A stretch of DNA of 64,000 nt from Pseudanabaena sp. FACHB-2040 (GCF_014696715.1 NZ_JACJQO010000007.1:61394-125393); one strand, 5' to 3'. Shown: positions 8,348-17,721, counted from the stretch's first letter. Made by a program: numbers and translations. Notes: a model not told the origin generated them from the sequence alone.

Positions 8348-10042
8348 TTATTTGGGCATTGCGATCGCATCTGACAGATCCGGCCTCTCAGCAGGCGGGA
8401 TCTCCTCGACATGCCCGTAAGCATAAGGACCGCGCGTAATCACCGGCAGCACCGCCCAGTTCTCAATCGGCGGCGGTGAAGAGGTGGTCCACTCCAGAGT
8501 CATGGCGTTCCAGGGGTTGCCACTGGCCTTTTCGCCCTTGACCAGGCTCCAGAGAATATTGACGATCAGCGGCAGGACCGAGACTGCCAGGATGTAGGCC
8601 CCAATCGTGGCCAGCTGATTACCGTGGGTAAACTGCGGGTCATACATTGCTACCCGACGAGGCATGCCATGACCGCCCAGCCAGTGCATCGGCATAAAGG
8701 TGAGGTTGCCGCCAATGAAGTTGAGCAAGAAGTGAACTCGGCCCAAGGGCTCGTTCATCATGCGCCCGGTTATCTTAGGGAACCAGTGATAGATCCCAGC
8801 ATAGAGGCCCGAAACTGAGCCACCAAACAGTACATAGTGGAAGTGACCCACCACGTAGTAGGTATCGTGGACATGGATGTCAAAAGGCGCTGTGCCCAGA
8901 GTCACCCCGCTGATGCCGCCAAAGACAAACATCGACAGCAGGCTGATGGCAAAGAGCATGGCACTGGTGTAGCGGATCTTGCCGCCCCAGAGGGTCGCCA
9001 CCCAGCTAAAGATTTTCACGCCCGTAGGCACCGCCACAATCAAGGTCGAAACGGTGAAGAAAATCCGCATCCAGGGTGGGGTGCCGCTGGTAAACATGTG
9101 GTGCACCCAGACAAACAGGCCAACTACGCAGATCGCCAGCGAAGAGTAGGCAATAGCCTTGTAGCCAAAAATTGGCTTACGGGCATGCACCGGGATCACC
9201 TCCGACATAATGCCGAAGATAGGCAAAATCATCAGATACACTGCCGGGTGGGAGTAGAACCAGAACAAGTGCTGGTACACCACCACATTGCCCCCGCCAT
9301 CGGGCCGAAAGAAAGAGGTGCCAAAGTTGATATCAAATAGCAGCAGGATCATTGCTGCGGCCAGCACCGGAGTGGCAAACAGAGCCAGCAGAGAAGTCGC
9401 CATCATGGCCCAGCAAAACAGGGGCAGCTGGTCCCACTTCATGCTGGGCACTCGCATATTGATGATGGTCACAATGAAGTTGACCGATCCCAAAATGCTT
9501 GAGGTACCAGCCAAGATCAGGGCCACAATCCACATGCTCTGGGCCACGTTGGAGGTTACCAGGCTGAGGGGTGGGTAGGAGGTCCAGCCCGCCTGAGCGC
9601 CGCCAAAAAGGAAGCTGGTAAAGATGAGCAGCGCGGCAGGCACCGTAATCCAGAAGGCTAGGGCGTTGAGCTTAGGAAAAGCCATGTCCCGCGCCCCAAT
9701 CATCAGCGGCACCAGGTAGTTACCAAAGCCGCCAATCGCGGCAGGCACGATCCACAGGAAGATCATGATCGTCCCGTGATTGGTGATAAAGGCGTTGTAG
9801 AGCGTGGGGTTGAGGAAGTCTGAGTCAGGAGTAGCCAGTTCCGTGCGCATCGCCACGGCCATCATCCCGCCTACCAGATAGAAGATGAAGGTCGTGACCA
9901 AATACTGAATTCCAATCACCTTGTGGTCAATGTTGAAGGTGAAATAGTCGTACCACTTCCACTGTTTTTGGGGGAAGGAGTAGTCCGTCAGGGCGCTGAG
10001 GGAGAGCTTGGCATCGGTAGGGGCTTCTGTCGCTTGAACCAT
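8348..10042 (-). CDS. ctaD: Cytochrome c oxidase subunit I
   Basis: Catalytic subunit carrying heme a and the heme a3-CuB centre where oxygen is reduced to water. The 564-residue length and roughly 12 membrane helices are typical. Ligand motifs are all visible: ITNHGTIMIFLW (heme a histidine), FWFYSHPAVYLMILP (CuB histidine and the cross-linked tyrosine), WVHHMFTSG (two CuB histidines), and HDTYYVVGHFHYVLFGG (heme a3 and heme a histidines). A HIP1-like GCGATCGC lies near the C-terminal codons. It is the middle gene of ctaC-ctaD-ctaE, 26 bases downstream of ctaC. Confidence 0.98.
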   Translation of the reverse strand: MVQATEAPTDAKLSLSALTDYSFPQKQWKWYDYFTFNIDHKVIGIQYLVTTFIFYLVGGMMAVAMRTELATPDSDFLNPTLYNAFITNHGTIMIFLWIVPAAIGGFGNYLVPLMIGARDMAFPKLNALAFWITVPAALLIFTSFLFGGAQAGWTSYPPLSLVTSNVAQSMWIVALILAGTSSILGSVNFIVTIINMRVPSMKWDQLPLFCWAMMATSLLALFATPVLAAAMILLLFDINFGTSFFRPDGGGNVVVYQHLFWFYSHPAVYLMILPIFGIMSEVIPVHARKPIFGYKAIAYSSLAICVVGLFVWVHHMFTSGTPPWMRIFFTVSTLIVAVPTGVKIFSWVATLWGGKIRYTSAMLFAISLLSMFVFGGISGVTLGTAPFDIHVHDTYYVVGHFHYVLFGGSVSGLYAGIYHWFPKITGRMMNEPLGRVHFLLNFIGGNLTFMPMHWLGGHGMPRRVAMYDPQFTHGNQLATIGAYILAVSVLPLIVNILWSLVKGEKASGNPWNAMTLEWTTSSPPPIENWAVLPVITRGPYAYGHVEEIPPAERPDLSDAIAMPK

Positions 10043-10068
10043 AGCTGAGAGATTACTGCGAGGGATTA

Positions 10069-11067
10069 TTAATGCGGGGAGTGAGCCAGTTGAGAAACCA
10101 GTTGAGCGTCTAGATCAAGCCCCTGGCTATAAGCTGCTAAATAGTCGGCGTCGGATCGTTCAGCCGGATTGATAGCAACCGTTTGGCTACTTTGGGGGCT
10201 CGTGGCTGTGCGGCTTTCTAGCCAGTGAGAAAAGTCTTCTTCAGTGTGAACGATAACCTGAGTCCGCATGGCACCGTGATAGGCACCGCAAAGTTCGGCG
10301 CAGACGATAGAGTAGGTGCCGGGCTTAGTAGGGACAAAGCGCAGCTCAGCAGTTTGCCCCGGCATGGCGTCTTGCTTAAGCCGAAATTGGGGGATCCAGA
10401 AGGAGTGAATCACATCCTGGGCAGTAAGGTTAACCTGCACATCTTTGCCAACGGGCACATGAAGTTCCCCATCGGTAATGCCAGAATCAGGATAGGTAAA
10501 CACCCAGGCAAACTGAAGCCCAGTCACGTTGACAGCCAGATCAGGTGCGTTGCCCTCTTCTTCAGGCGAAGCGCCAAAGCCATAGACCGGAATCTTCTGT
10601 CCGCCAATATCACCTTCAGTGATCATCGGCGATCCCACATCCGTAACGATGGCTGCTGGGGCTTGAGCCATCAAAGTCCCGTGGCCGTGGGCATGGTCAC
10701 CAGGGGCAAAGCCGCCCATCTCCTGAAACACAAAGACGCTGTAAACGCCCAAGGCAATGCAGATAACGGCGGGAATGGCCGTCCAAAAGGCTTCTAGAGG
10801 CAGGTTGCCCTCAATGGGTAGACCATCGGTTTCGTCGCCTTTCGGCTGACGAAACTTGATCATGGAGAACACAATAGCGCCCTCGACCATCAGGAAAAGC
10901 GCTGTGCCGATCATCACCATGACGTTGAAGAAGTTGTCCACCAGCGGGGCTGTACTTGAAGCCTGCTCGGTAGGCAAGATGTGATGGTTATAGCCGGCCC
11001 AGATGCTCACCAGGGTAACCACTACCCCAATCACAAGAGTCCAAATGGGCGCAGGGATCTGTTTCAT
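10069..11067 (-). CDS. ctaC: Cytochrome c oxidase subunit II
   Basis: Subunit II takes electrons from cytochrome c (or plastocyanin in cyanobacteria) through the binuclear CuA centre. Two N-terminal hydrophobic segments (about 8-28 and 47-70) anchor a cupredoxin domain facing the lumen or periplasm. The CuA ligands are in DVIHSFWIPQF and CAELCGAYHGAM. A histidine-containing insert GDHAHGHGTLM occurs between the anchor and the cupredoxin part. This is the first gene of the ctaCDE operon; the protein is 332 residues, somewhat long because of the insert and an extended C-terminus. The intact CuA site excludes a quinol oxidase. Confidence 0.97.
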   Translation of the reverse strand: MKQIPAPIWTLVIGVVVTLVSIWAGYNHHILPTEQASSTAPLVDNFFNVMVMIGTALFLMVEGAIVFSMIKFRQPKGDETDGLPIEGNLPLEAFWTAIPAVICIALGVYSVFVFQEMGGFAPGDHAHGHGTLMAQAPAAIVTDVGSPMITEGDIGGQKIPVYGFGASPEEEGNAPDLAVNVTGLQFAWVFTYPDSGITDGELHVPVGKDVQVNLTAQDVIHSFWIPQFRLKQDAMPGQTAELRFVPTKPGTYSIVCAELCGAYHGAMRTQVIVHTEEDFSHWLESRTATSPQSSQTVAINPAERSDADYLAAYSQGLDLDAQLVSQLAHSPH

Positions 11068-11433
11068 GACAGTTCTCCCCTAGGGGAGTTTGTACGGTAG
11101 GTATTTTTGCTGGCGGCAAAAAAATCATTTGCCAGCACTCTCTCGGATCCTAGAAGTGAGAATCGGAATTTGCGGGGAAACTTTCGATTTGTTTCATCTA
11201 AAGGGAGGTTTTCAGGGTGATCCCGTTGAGTTTTGTAAACTCTTGGGCCTGATCCTGGTGAGCGGGGGGTTTGGGTGCTGCAGTTAACGCTATCTGCTAC
11301 GTCTAGATATTTGAGCAAATACCTGCTCAGACCGAGACTGCGCTGCCTCTGGTTGGGCAAATTAAGGGGTAACCATTTGAGCCAAAGCTCAGGCATGCCT
11401 GAATGCTCAATCTTGAAGAGGAGACTGATTTTT

Positions 11434-11709
11434 ATGCCATTTCCATTAGAGCCCAGCCAGGAGGATGTCCGCAAGCAGGCCCTGCTGGCATTGACGGCCC
11501 ACTTCGTTAAACAGGGACACCCGACTCAGTACGCGCCACAGATGGCGGCGGCTTCCATTTTTCAGGCTGATCTGGAGCTGCGAAATGCCCAGTTTAGCCG
11601 CTTGTTGGTCTGGCTGCGGGAGCAGCACCCAGATCTGTACCAAGAGGCTGTGGCTCTCTCGGAATCCGTGCGGCAAGAGTTTGAGAAGCGGGTCAAGGCC
11701 GATTACTGA
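11434..11709 (+). CDS. Small hypothetical protein
   Basis: A 91-residue mostly helical protein. The reading frame runs further upstream, but ATG 11434 with a GAAGAGGAG ribosome site about ten bases before it is the best start, and the upstream part is low in coding character. Visible segments are VRKQALLALTAHFVKQGHP, AAASIFQADLELRNAQF and LRQ-like helices ending in EFEKRVKADY. No known domain is recognised. It ends 81 bases before the convergent amine oxidase gene. Confidence 0.65.
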   Translation: MPFPLEPSQEDVRKQALLALTAHFVKQGHPTQYAPQMAAASIFQADLELRNAQFSRLLVWLREQHPDLYQEAVALSESVRQEFEKRVKADY

Positions 11710-11790
11710 GACGCGCTTTCGAACTGGCAAAGCTAAAGCTGTAGGTTGAGTCAGGGCCTTGGAAGCCCAAGAGTCCTTTGCTGAGGCGGG

Positions 11791-13275
11791 TTACCACTTC
11801 GTACTGCTCAACCTACGAAATACTCCATTCAACGATGTCGTACCACTCCCTATTTGTTGCGCTACCCGCTGGCCGCTACGAACGGCCCCTTCCATATAGC
11901 CTACAAAATTGTCGGTATGCTCTCCAGCAAAAAACAGACGTCTGTGGGGCTGGCGTAGAGCAGGCCAGAAGCGAGCAAACTGCCCTGGCCCGTAGTTGGA
12001 GTAAGACCCGCCGGTATAGCGCTCTTGGGGCCAAACCGCAGTTTGCGCCGTTTTAACATGGCTGCGACAGCCGGGATAAATCATTTCGTATTGGTCTAAA
12101 ACGTTCTGGATACGGGCTTCGTTGTTGAGAGGCAGCAGTGCCTCGCCATACTGACCAGAAATATAGGCCGTAAGAATGCCCGATTGTCCAGATTGTCGCG
12201 CGGTGGCGTCGGTTGCAAAGCCAATGGGCAAGTCGGTGATGGTTAGCCCAGTGCTCTGGTAGCGGGTGCGCCAGATGCGTTCATCGAACTGGATCATGAC
12301 CTTGATGTGGGAGCCATAGTTGAGATGTGCGATCGCATCTCTCACCATCTCTGGCAGCTCGGGTGAAAAGCGCACCTGGCGCAGCGGCGGTAGTGGCGTG
12401 GCAATGACAACATAATCTGCCGTCACGCTGCCCTGCTCATGGGTCACCTGCACCCCCTGCTCACTTTGCTCAATGGCTATAACTGGGCAGTTGAGCAAAA
12501 CGGCATCCCCTAGGGCACGAGCAATGGCGGCAGGTAATTGCCCGTTGCCCCCCTGAATCCGGTACATCTCTAGCCGCTGGTCGGGCACTTTGTCGTAGAG
12601 GGCGGCCTGCTCCATCAAAAACATCATTGAGAGCTGATCAGGCTCGTCCATCTCGCCCCGCAGGTACTGCTCTGTTAGCTCACGGGCCAGAGGGTCTAAG
12701 GCCAGCGTATCCATCCACTGCGCCACGCTCTGCTGATCCCACTGGGCTGCTGCCGTCAGCCAATCTGTTTTTCTAAAGGCACCTCTGGCCAGCAGCTCCA
12801 GCGTAATCCAGAAGCGATCGATCTCGTCTACAACACCCTGCCCAAAGCTGTTGGCCAGGGCTGTGTCAGAAAAATCACACCGCTGCTGCCGCACAAAGTA
12901 AATCCCCTCCGTGGGCTCAGAGTGTACTGGAGCCAGCCTCAACCCAAAGGTTTGCACATAGTGGTGCATCTGCCGGTGCACGTTAAAGCTGTCGATATAC
13001 TCACCGCCAGCCTCAGCATACTGATCGTTTGCAAACCCCTCTCGCAGGGTGTAGACCCGGCCCCCCACCCGATCTCGCGCTTCTAGTACCGTTACCTGGT
13101 GGCCCTCCCTTTGCAGCTCATAGGCAGCCACTAGTCCAGCTAGCCCTGCCCCGATCACCACGACCTGTTTTTCGGAGGGGCCTGCTAGAGCGGCTGTAGG
13201 GGCTATAGTGCCTGCAGCTACCGAGGCCATCAACAGCCGTAAAAATGCTTGGCGTGAAAGTGTAGAACCGACCAT
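11791..13275 (-). CDS. Flavin-dependent amine oxidase, exported
   Basis: FAD enzyme of the monoamine/polyamine oxidase family, predicted to oxidise an amine or L-amino acid. The 494-residue protein begins with an export signal containing SRQAFLRLL followed by a hydrophobic core and AALAG, resembling a twin-arginine signal with only one arginine of the pair. The FAD-binding motif VVVIGAGLAGLVAAYEL is at about residues 38-54, followed by LEARDRVGGR; the C-terminal flavin motif is RLFFAGEHTDNFVGYMEGA. The substrate is not determinable. An unexplained hairpin with a T-rich tail lies about 235 bases upstream on the same strand. Confidence 0.9.
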   Translation of the reverse strand: MVGSTLSRQAFLRLLMASVAAGTIAPTAALAGPSEKQVVVIGAGLAGLVAAYELQREGHQVTVLEARDRVGGRVYTLREGFANDQYAEAGGEYIDSFNVHRQMHHYVQTFGLRLAPVHSEPTEGIYFVRQQRCDFSDTALANSFGQGVVDEIDRFWITLELLARGAFRKTDWLTAAAQWDQQSVAQWMDTLALDPLARELTEQYLRGEMDEPDQLSMMFLMEQAALYDKVPDQRLEMYRIQGGNGQLPAAIARALGDAVLLNCPVIAIEQSEQGVQVTHEQGSVTADYVVIATPLPPLRQVRFSPELPEMVRDAIAHLNYGSHIKVMIQFDERIWRTRYQSTGLTITDLPIGFATDATARQSGQSGILTAYISGQYGEALLPLNNEARIQNVLDQYEMIYPGCRSHVKTAQTAVWPQERYTGGSYSNYGPGQFARFWPALRQPHRRLFFAGEHTDNFVGYMEGAVRSGQRVAQQIGSGTTSLNGVFRRLSSTKW

Positions 13276-13500
13276 AAAAGGGCTCAGCAGAGTCTCAAAA
13301 TGCAGTACTTAGTAGAGGTTGGATTGCGTCAATAACCAACCTCTACCGGCAATCAGCATAGCTCGCTGAGTCTGGCTGTGTGTACTTTAATGAATGGCCT
13401 GCTTTTAAGCTGGAGTAAGTTGAAGATCGCTTGCTTAAAAGTTTTTTAATTTGCCCCACGCCTGAAGGCCGAATTATTCCTCTGACCCACTGCTCTTTAA

Positions 13501-13570
13501 AAATAAAAAGCCCGGGTTAGACGACTACGTAAGGAGCGAACTCATTAAGTAGCTTGTTTGCCTAACCCGG
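13501..13570 (-). terminator. Terminator-like hairpin of unknown partner
   Basis: On the minus strand CCGGGTTAG (13570-13562) pairs perfectly with CTAACCCGG (13520-13512) across a 41-base loop. The loop contains a second CTAC/GTAG pairing. The stem is followed by GGC and two T-runs. No gene on the minus strand lies directly before it, so it may be a leader attenuator for the amine oxidase gene or the end of an unannotated RNA. Confidence 0.5.
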
Positions 13571-13647
13571 CCTGAGCTTTGGAGCACACGCGAGTCTACA
13601 GGATGAATCAATCATCTGTCATAGCCTCGGGGACGCCAATACATAAA

Positions 13648-13698
13648 AGTTCAGAAAAGTTCAGGTGATAGTTCAGGACTTGTCAAAGGGGCTGAACT
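13648..13698. repeat. Cluster of AGTTCAG boxes
   Basis: AGTTCAG occurs at 13648-13654, 13658-13664 and 13670-13676, and inverted (CTGAACT) at 13692-13698. The spacings of 10 and 12 bases are close to one helical turn, as seen at sites for OmpR-type regulators. The binding protein is unknown. Confidence 0.5.
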
Positions 13699-14000
13699 GT
13701 TCCACTTATGGAGCTGCCTTAGAAGGGCTTGTTGGGCCGTTTAGATCTGGAGAATTCACTCTTTAATTCCAGATTTTTAAGTTCGGGTTATTGGGATTGC
13801 GATCGCAACTAACGCCCCACTCATCTCCCTACTTATTTCAGCCTGCCCCCAATAAAGCGGTTTGCTGTCTTCCTGGCAAAAATTCTTGCGAATTGGCATC
13901 GTCGCTTCAATCAGCAGTCAAGTTTTCATGAATCCGGTTGTGGGATACAGCAAAACTAGCCAGGGAGGAGACGTATTTCCGGGCCGTCGTCGCGGTGGGG

Positions 14001-14106
14001 GGTCTCACTGGGCGCAGTTCGGTTCGAGCCCTGTTTGAGTGACCTATAAGCCTGATCCGGATAGGCTAGGCGACAGCTTGTAATCGGTAATAAAGCCCTC
14101 TGGGCT
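14001..14106 (+). promoter_or_regulatory. Structured leader before the c-di-GMP protein gene
   Basis: Three hairpins follow each other. The first pairs GGT/ACC and CACT/AGTG (14001-14009 with 14038-14044) and, inside, GGGC/GCCC (14010-14013 with 14028-14031). The second pairs AGCCT/AGGCT at 14049-14067. The third pairs AGCCC/GGGCT at 14094-14106. It does not match the c-di-GMP riboswitch pattern as I remember it; function is unknown. Confidence 0.35.
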
Positions 14107-14142
14107 GGCTCAGGGACCATTTACTGCTCATGTGCAAATGCT

Positions 14143-16695
14143 GTGCCTTACCGACGCATTTTTCCGAGGTTGACTGCATTCAAGGCCAGAGCCAAAGCTT
14201 TAGTTGAACGCCTGCCTTGGTCGGCAACGATGGGGGCGCGCTCGGTTTTAGTAGCGACTCTAATAACGACAACTCTAGTCACAGGGGCCAAGAAATTTGG
14301 CCTCTTGCAGCCTTTTGAGCTAAATAGCTTTGATACTCTAACTCGGCTGCAGCCTGATCGGGGCACTGACCCAAGACTGCTGATTATCGCGGTGTCAGAA
14401 GCCGAGTTACAAGCTTATGGCTGGCCCCTTTCAGATGGAGTCATTGCAGCAACCTTACAGGCTGTGCAGCAGCATCAGCCCCGGGTGATCGGGCTAGACC
14501 TGTATCGCAGCACGCCGCAACCTCCTGGCAATGCTGAACTGGTTCAGCAGCTTGAAGCTGACAACCTGATCGGCATCTGGAATGTGGGCAATAACCCTGC
14601 GGGTGACGAGGTGCCTGGTCCTCCTGCAGTGCCTGCAGAACGGCTAGGATTTAACGATCTAGCTCTCGATCCGGATGGCGTGTTGCGGCGTAGCCTGCTG
14701 TTCGTAGGTTCCTCAGATCAGGCTTATTACTCCTTCGGCCTGCGGGTAGCCCAGCGCTATTTGGGCCAGGATGTTGCTCTGCGCTTTGATGAAGAAGCCT
14801 TGTATTTGAGCAGCTTGACTCTACCCCGTCTGCAAGAGTGGAGCGGTGGCTATCAGGCTGTTGACAACGGCGGCTACCAAATTTTGACCCGCTACCGTTC
14901 CCGGGAGATGCCGGCCCAACAGCTGACAGTCGCCCAAGTGCTTAAAGGCCAGTATGACCCCGCCTGGATACGAGACCGGGTGGTTTTAATTGGCTCTACG
15001 GCTGCTAGCCTAAAGGACGAATTTTACACCCCTTATACGGCTACTCAGCAGCAGGAGCTAACCCAGTCAGGAGTGGTTGTGCACGCCCAGATCATCAGCC
15101 AACTGCTAGAGGGTCTGGCGGGTGAACAGGCACTTTATCGGTTTCTGCCAGCTTGGGGCGAGTTTCTGTGGCTTGTGGGTTGGACCCTGGCAGCGGGTGT
15201 GGTGGCTTCGAATCTGAGACGACCTCTGGTGCTGCTTCTGGGCGTCGGCTTTGTGGTGGCACTGCTTTGGGGAATTGGCTGGGTTAGCCTGTTCTCTTCG
15301 CTCTGGGTGCCGGTTTTTGAGCCGCTAGTGGGGCTGCTAGTGGCGGGGGGATTGGTTTTGATGCAGCAGGGGCTGTACCGCAGCACCCATGACTGGGTCA
15401 CCGATCTACCTGGCCGAGAGCTGTTTCTAGAACAGGTTCGACGAGCCCTGCAGCTTGAGGGGTCGGAGCGGGTTATGGTGGCTTTTTTAGACATTAACCG
15501 CTTCAAGCTGATTAACCAGAGTTTAGGGTACTCGATTGGCGATCGCGTTTTGCTGATGATGGCTAAGCGACTGCGCCAGACTTTGCCAGAGGACACGTTG
15601 TTGGCTAGGGTTGGGGGGGATGAGTTTGCACTGCTGTTTCAGCAGCGCCCGCAGGCCGAGGTAGAAGGCAGCCTGAAAAACCTGCAAAAAGCTTTGGCTG
15701 CTCCGTTTTGCTTGAATCAGCAACGGCTAGCCATTACTGCCAGCCTGGGGCTAGCTATTACCCAAGGGGGCACTGACTACAAAGCTGAAGATCTGCTGCG
15801 CGATGCCCATACCGCAATGTATCGAGCCAAAGCGCTAGATCAGTTTAGCTATGAGGTGTTTTCGCGCAGTATGCAGGAGGCGGCGGCACAGCGCCTGCAG
15901 CTAGAGAGTCACTTGCTAGAGGCGCTAGAAAAGCAGGAATTTGTGCTCTATTACCAGCCCATCGTAGCGCTAGAAACCGGCCGCATCACGGGGTTTGAAG
16001 CGCTGGTGCGGTGGCGGCATCCCGATCAGGGGTTTGTGGCTCCTAATGCGTTTATCCCGATAGCGGAAGAGACTGGGCTGATCCTGGAGTTGGGTCAGTG
16101 GATCTTCCGCGAGGCTTGCCAGCAGCTTGAGCGCTGGCAGCGCCAGGTGCCCCGCTCCGCTTTAAAGATGAGCATTAATCTCTCGCGGCGGCAGTTTGTC
16201 CAGTCGGATTTGGTGCAGCAGATTGCGGCCAGCCTCAGAGATAGTGGCGTGTCTGGTCAGCAGATCCAGCTAGAAATTACAGAGAGCATGATTATGCGCG
16301 ATGTTGAAACCTCGCGGGAGCTGATGCTGCGCTTAAAGGAACTGGGGCTGCAGCTGGCAATCGACGACTTTGGCACGGGCTATTCTTCCCTGAGCTATCT
16401 GCACCGCTTCCCTACCGATACGCTTAAGATTGATCGCTCCTTTGTTAGTCGCATGGAGCATAGCCAGGAGGACCGGGAGATTGTCCACACTATTATCACG
16501 CTGGGCCATAAGCTGAACCTAACCTTGGTGGCCGAAGGCATTGAGACGGTGGAGCAGATGGTGCTGCTGCGGCAGATGGGCTGTCAGTTTGGTCAGGGAT
16601 TTTTGTTTTCTAAGCCAGTGACCGGGGAGGATGCGATCGCACTGCTCACCCAACCCCCCTCCTGGCTCAACGGTTCCCTGTCTGGAAGTGCCTAA
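14143..16695 (+). CDS. CHASE2-GGDEF-EAL sensor, c-di-GMP turnover
   Basis: An 850-residue membrane sensor predicted both to make and to degrade cyclic di-GMP. A first hydrophobic helix (about 35-52) leads into an extracytoplasmic CHASE2 domain (to about 325), three membrane helices (about 340-415), then GGDEF and EAL domains. The synthase motif VGGDEFAL is intact, but the RxxD inhibitory site before it is absent (PEDT at that position). The EAL domain keeps FEALVRWRHP, INLSRRQF, LEITES, IDDFGTGYSS, LKIDRSF and AEGIET, so it should be active. Translation likely starts at GTG 14143; an internal ATG at 14230 is less likely. The ligand is unknown. Confidence 0.93.
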   Translation: MPYRRIFPRLTAFKARAKALVERLPWSATMGARSVLVATLITTTLVTGAKKFGLLQPFELNSFDTLTRLQPDRGTDPRLLIIAVSEAELQAYGWPLSDGVIAATLQAVQQHQPRVIGLDLYRSTPQPPGNAELVQQLEADNLIGIWNVGNNPAGDEVPGPPAVPAERLGFNDLALDPDGVLRRSLLFVGSSDQAYYSFGLRVAQRYLGQDVALRFDEEALYLSSLTLPRLQEWSGGYQAVDNGGYQILTRYRSREMPAQQLTVAQVLKGQYDPAWIRDRVVLIGSTAASLKDEFYTPYTATQQQELTQSGVVVHAQIISQLLEGLAGEQALYRFLPAWGEFLWLVGWTLAAGVVASNLRRPLVLLLGVGFVVALLWGIGWVSLFSSLWVPVFEPLVGLLVAGGLVLMQQGLYRSTHDWVTDLPGRELFLEQVRRALQLEGSERVMVAFLDINRFKLINQSLGYSIGDRVLLMMAKRLRQTLPEDTLLARVGGDEFALLFQQRPQAEVEGSLKNLQKALAAPFCLNQQRLAITASLGLAITQGGTDYKAEDLLRDAHTAMYRAKALDQFSYEVFSRSMQEAAAQRLQLESHLLEALEKQEFVLYYQPIVALETGRITGFEALVRWRHPDQGFVAPNAFIPIAEETGLILELGQWIFREACQQLERWQRQVPRSALKMSINLSRRQFVQSDLVQQIAASLRDSGVSGQQIQLEITESMIMRDVETSRELMLRLKELGLQLAIDDFGTGYSSLSYLHRFPTDTLKIDRSFVSRMEHSQEDREIVHTIITLGHKLNLTLVAEGIETVEQMVLLRQMGCQFGQGFLFSKPVTGEDAIALLTQPPSWLNGSLSGSA

Positions 16696-16740
16696 CCCAG
16701 TTCGAGGCACAATGGGAGACTAAACCTAAACTAGAGCCTC

Positions 16741-17175
16741 ATGACGCCTTCCTCGCCCCCTGCCGACGATACCCTGCGGCAACTCCTCACCACAGCCCGC
16801 ACCATTGCCGTGGTGGGTCACTCCAACAAGTTGGATCGGCCCAGCTACCAAATTGCCAAATATCTACGTCGCGTGGGCTACCGGGTTTACCCCGTTAACC
16901 CTGCGATCGCAACTATTGATGGGGAGCCCTGCTATCCCTCTCTGTTAGAAGTGCCGGAACCAATTGATATCGTCAACGTGTTTCGCCGTTCCGAGTACTT
17001 GCCCGCTACTGTCGATGAAGCCACAGGTGCAGGCGCAAAATCTGTTTGGGCTCAGCTTCGCGTAAAGCACCCAGATGCTGTAGTCAAAGCCGAAGCTGCC
17101 GGAATTCTGCTGGTCATGGATCTGTGCATCAAAATTGAGCACCGACGCCTGTCCATCCCGTCAACACTCCAGTAA
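16741..17175 (+). CDS. CoA-binding domain protein, YccU-like
   Basis: A 144-residue Rossmann-fold protein of the CoA_binding_2 family. The N-terminal segment TIAVVGHSNKLDRPSYQIAKYLRRVGYRVYPVNP carries the nucleotide-type loop, and INPA-like, IDIVNVFRRSEYLP and VWAQL segments follow as in YccU. Members bind CoA or a related nucleotide, with no agreed cellular role. The gene begins 45 bases after the c-di-GMP gene and may be read through from it. The C-terminal DLCIKIEHRRL matches the family end, so the protein is complete. Confidence 0.9.
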   Translation: MTPSSPPADDTLRQLLTTARTIAVVGHSNKLDRPSYQIAKYLRRVGYRVYPVNPAIATIDGEPCYPSLLEVPEPIDIVNVFRRSEYLPATVDEATGAGAKSVWAQLRVKHPDAVVKAEAAGILLVMDLCIKIEHRRLSIPSTLQ

Positions 17176-17241
17176 AGTGCTACGGTGCGAGGCTTCTACA
17201 GAATTGTTTACACTTGAGGCGACCTCTCATCCCTTTGCCCC

Positions 17242-17721
17242 ATGATCGTAGACAGCACCCTGCTCGAAACCCTCTTTACAGGTGCAAACCTATTTGTGCT
17301 GCCCTTTTGGACCCTAATGGTGCTGGTGCCCAACACTAAGCTGACGCGCTGGGTGATGGGGTCTTATCTGCCCTACGCTGCCCTAGCGGGCCTTTACCTC
17401 TTTCTATTTATCACCAGCTTCAACAATGTCGAAGGCATTGAAGCGCTCTCAGACCCCAACCTGAAGCTGCCTGACCTAGCAGCGCTGTTTGCCAATCCGC
17501 ATGTAACAGCGACAGGTTGGGTGCACTATCTGGTATTTGACCTGTTTGTAGGCCGCTGGATCTACTGGCAGGGCCAGGAAAGTGGCGTGTTTACCCGTCA
17601 TTCTTTAGCCCTGTGCCTCTTTGCTGGACCGTTGGGCCTGCTGTCTCACCTGCTGACCGATGCCGTGTGGAAGCGGTTTGCCAAAGGCAATGTCAGTGAA
17701 GCCTCGGTAGAGGGAGCCTAG
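17242..17721 (+). CDS. ABA4-like membrane protein
   Basis: A 159-residue integral membrane protein with about four helices, matching the ABA4 family (DUF4281). Plant ABA4 is needed for neoxanthin formation; the bacterial homologs are uncharacterised. Visible family signatures are LFTGANLFVLPFWTLMVLVPN at the start, VHYLVFDLFVGRWIYW in the middle and FAGPLGLLSHLLTDAVW at the end. It lies 66 bases after the CoA-binding gene and is followed by a strong hairpin. A carotenoid role is inference only. Confidence 0.88.
   Translation: MIVDSTLLETLFTGANLFVLPFWTLMVLVPNTKLTRWVMGSYLPYAALAGLYLFLFITSFNNVEGIEALSDPNLKLPDLAALFANPHVTATGWVHYLVFDLFVGRWIYWQGQESGVFTRHSLALCLFAGPLGLLSHLLTDAVWKRFAKGNVSEASVEGA

Larger units (their letters stand above)
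13276..14142. other. 867-base intergenic region with several structured elements
   Basis: No plausible protein gene was found here. It contains a minus-strand terminator-like hairpin (13501-13570), a cluster of AGTTCAG boxes (13648-13698), one HIP1 octamer near 13799-13806, and three consecutive hairpins before the CHASE2 gene (14001-14106). It must carry the promoters of the amine oxidase (minus) and the CHASE2-GGDEF-EAL gene (plus). Confidence 0.7.

Noticed and set aside
11064..11474. 136-codon minus-strand frame upstream of ctaC
   Set aside because: Overlaps the better-supported plus-strand gene at 11434 and the ctaC promoter region; sequence is low in coding character.
14010..14032. GGTTCGAGCC segment resembling a tRNA T-arm
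   Set aside because: The flanking 5-bp stem does not pair and no acceptor, D or anticodon arm can be drawn.
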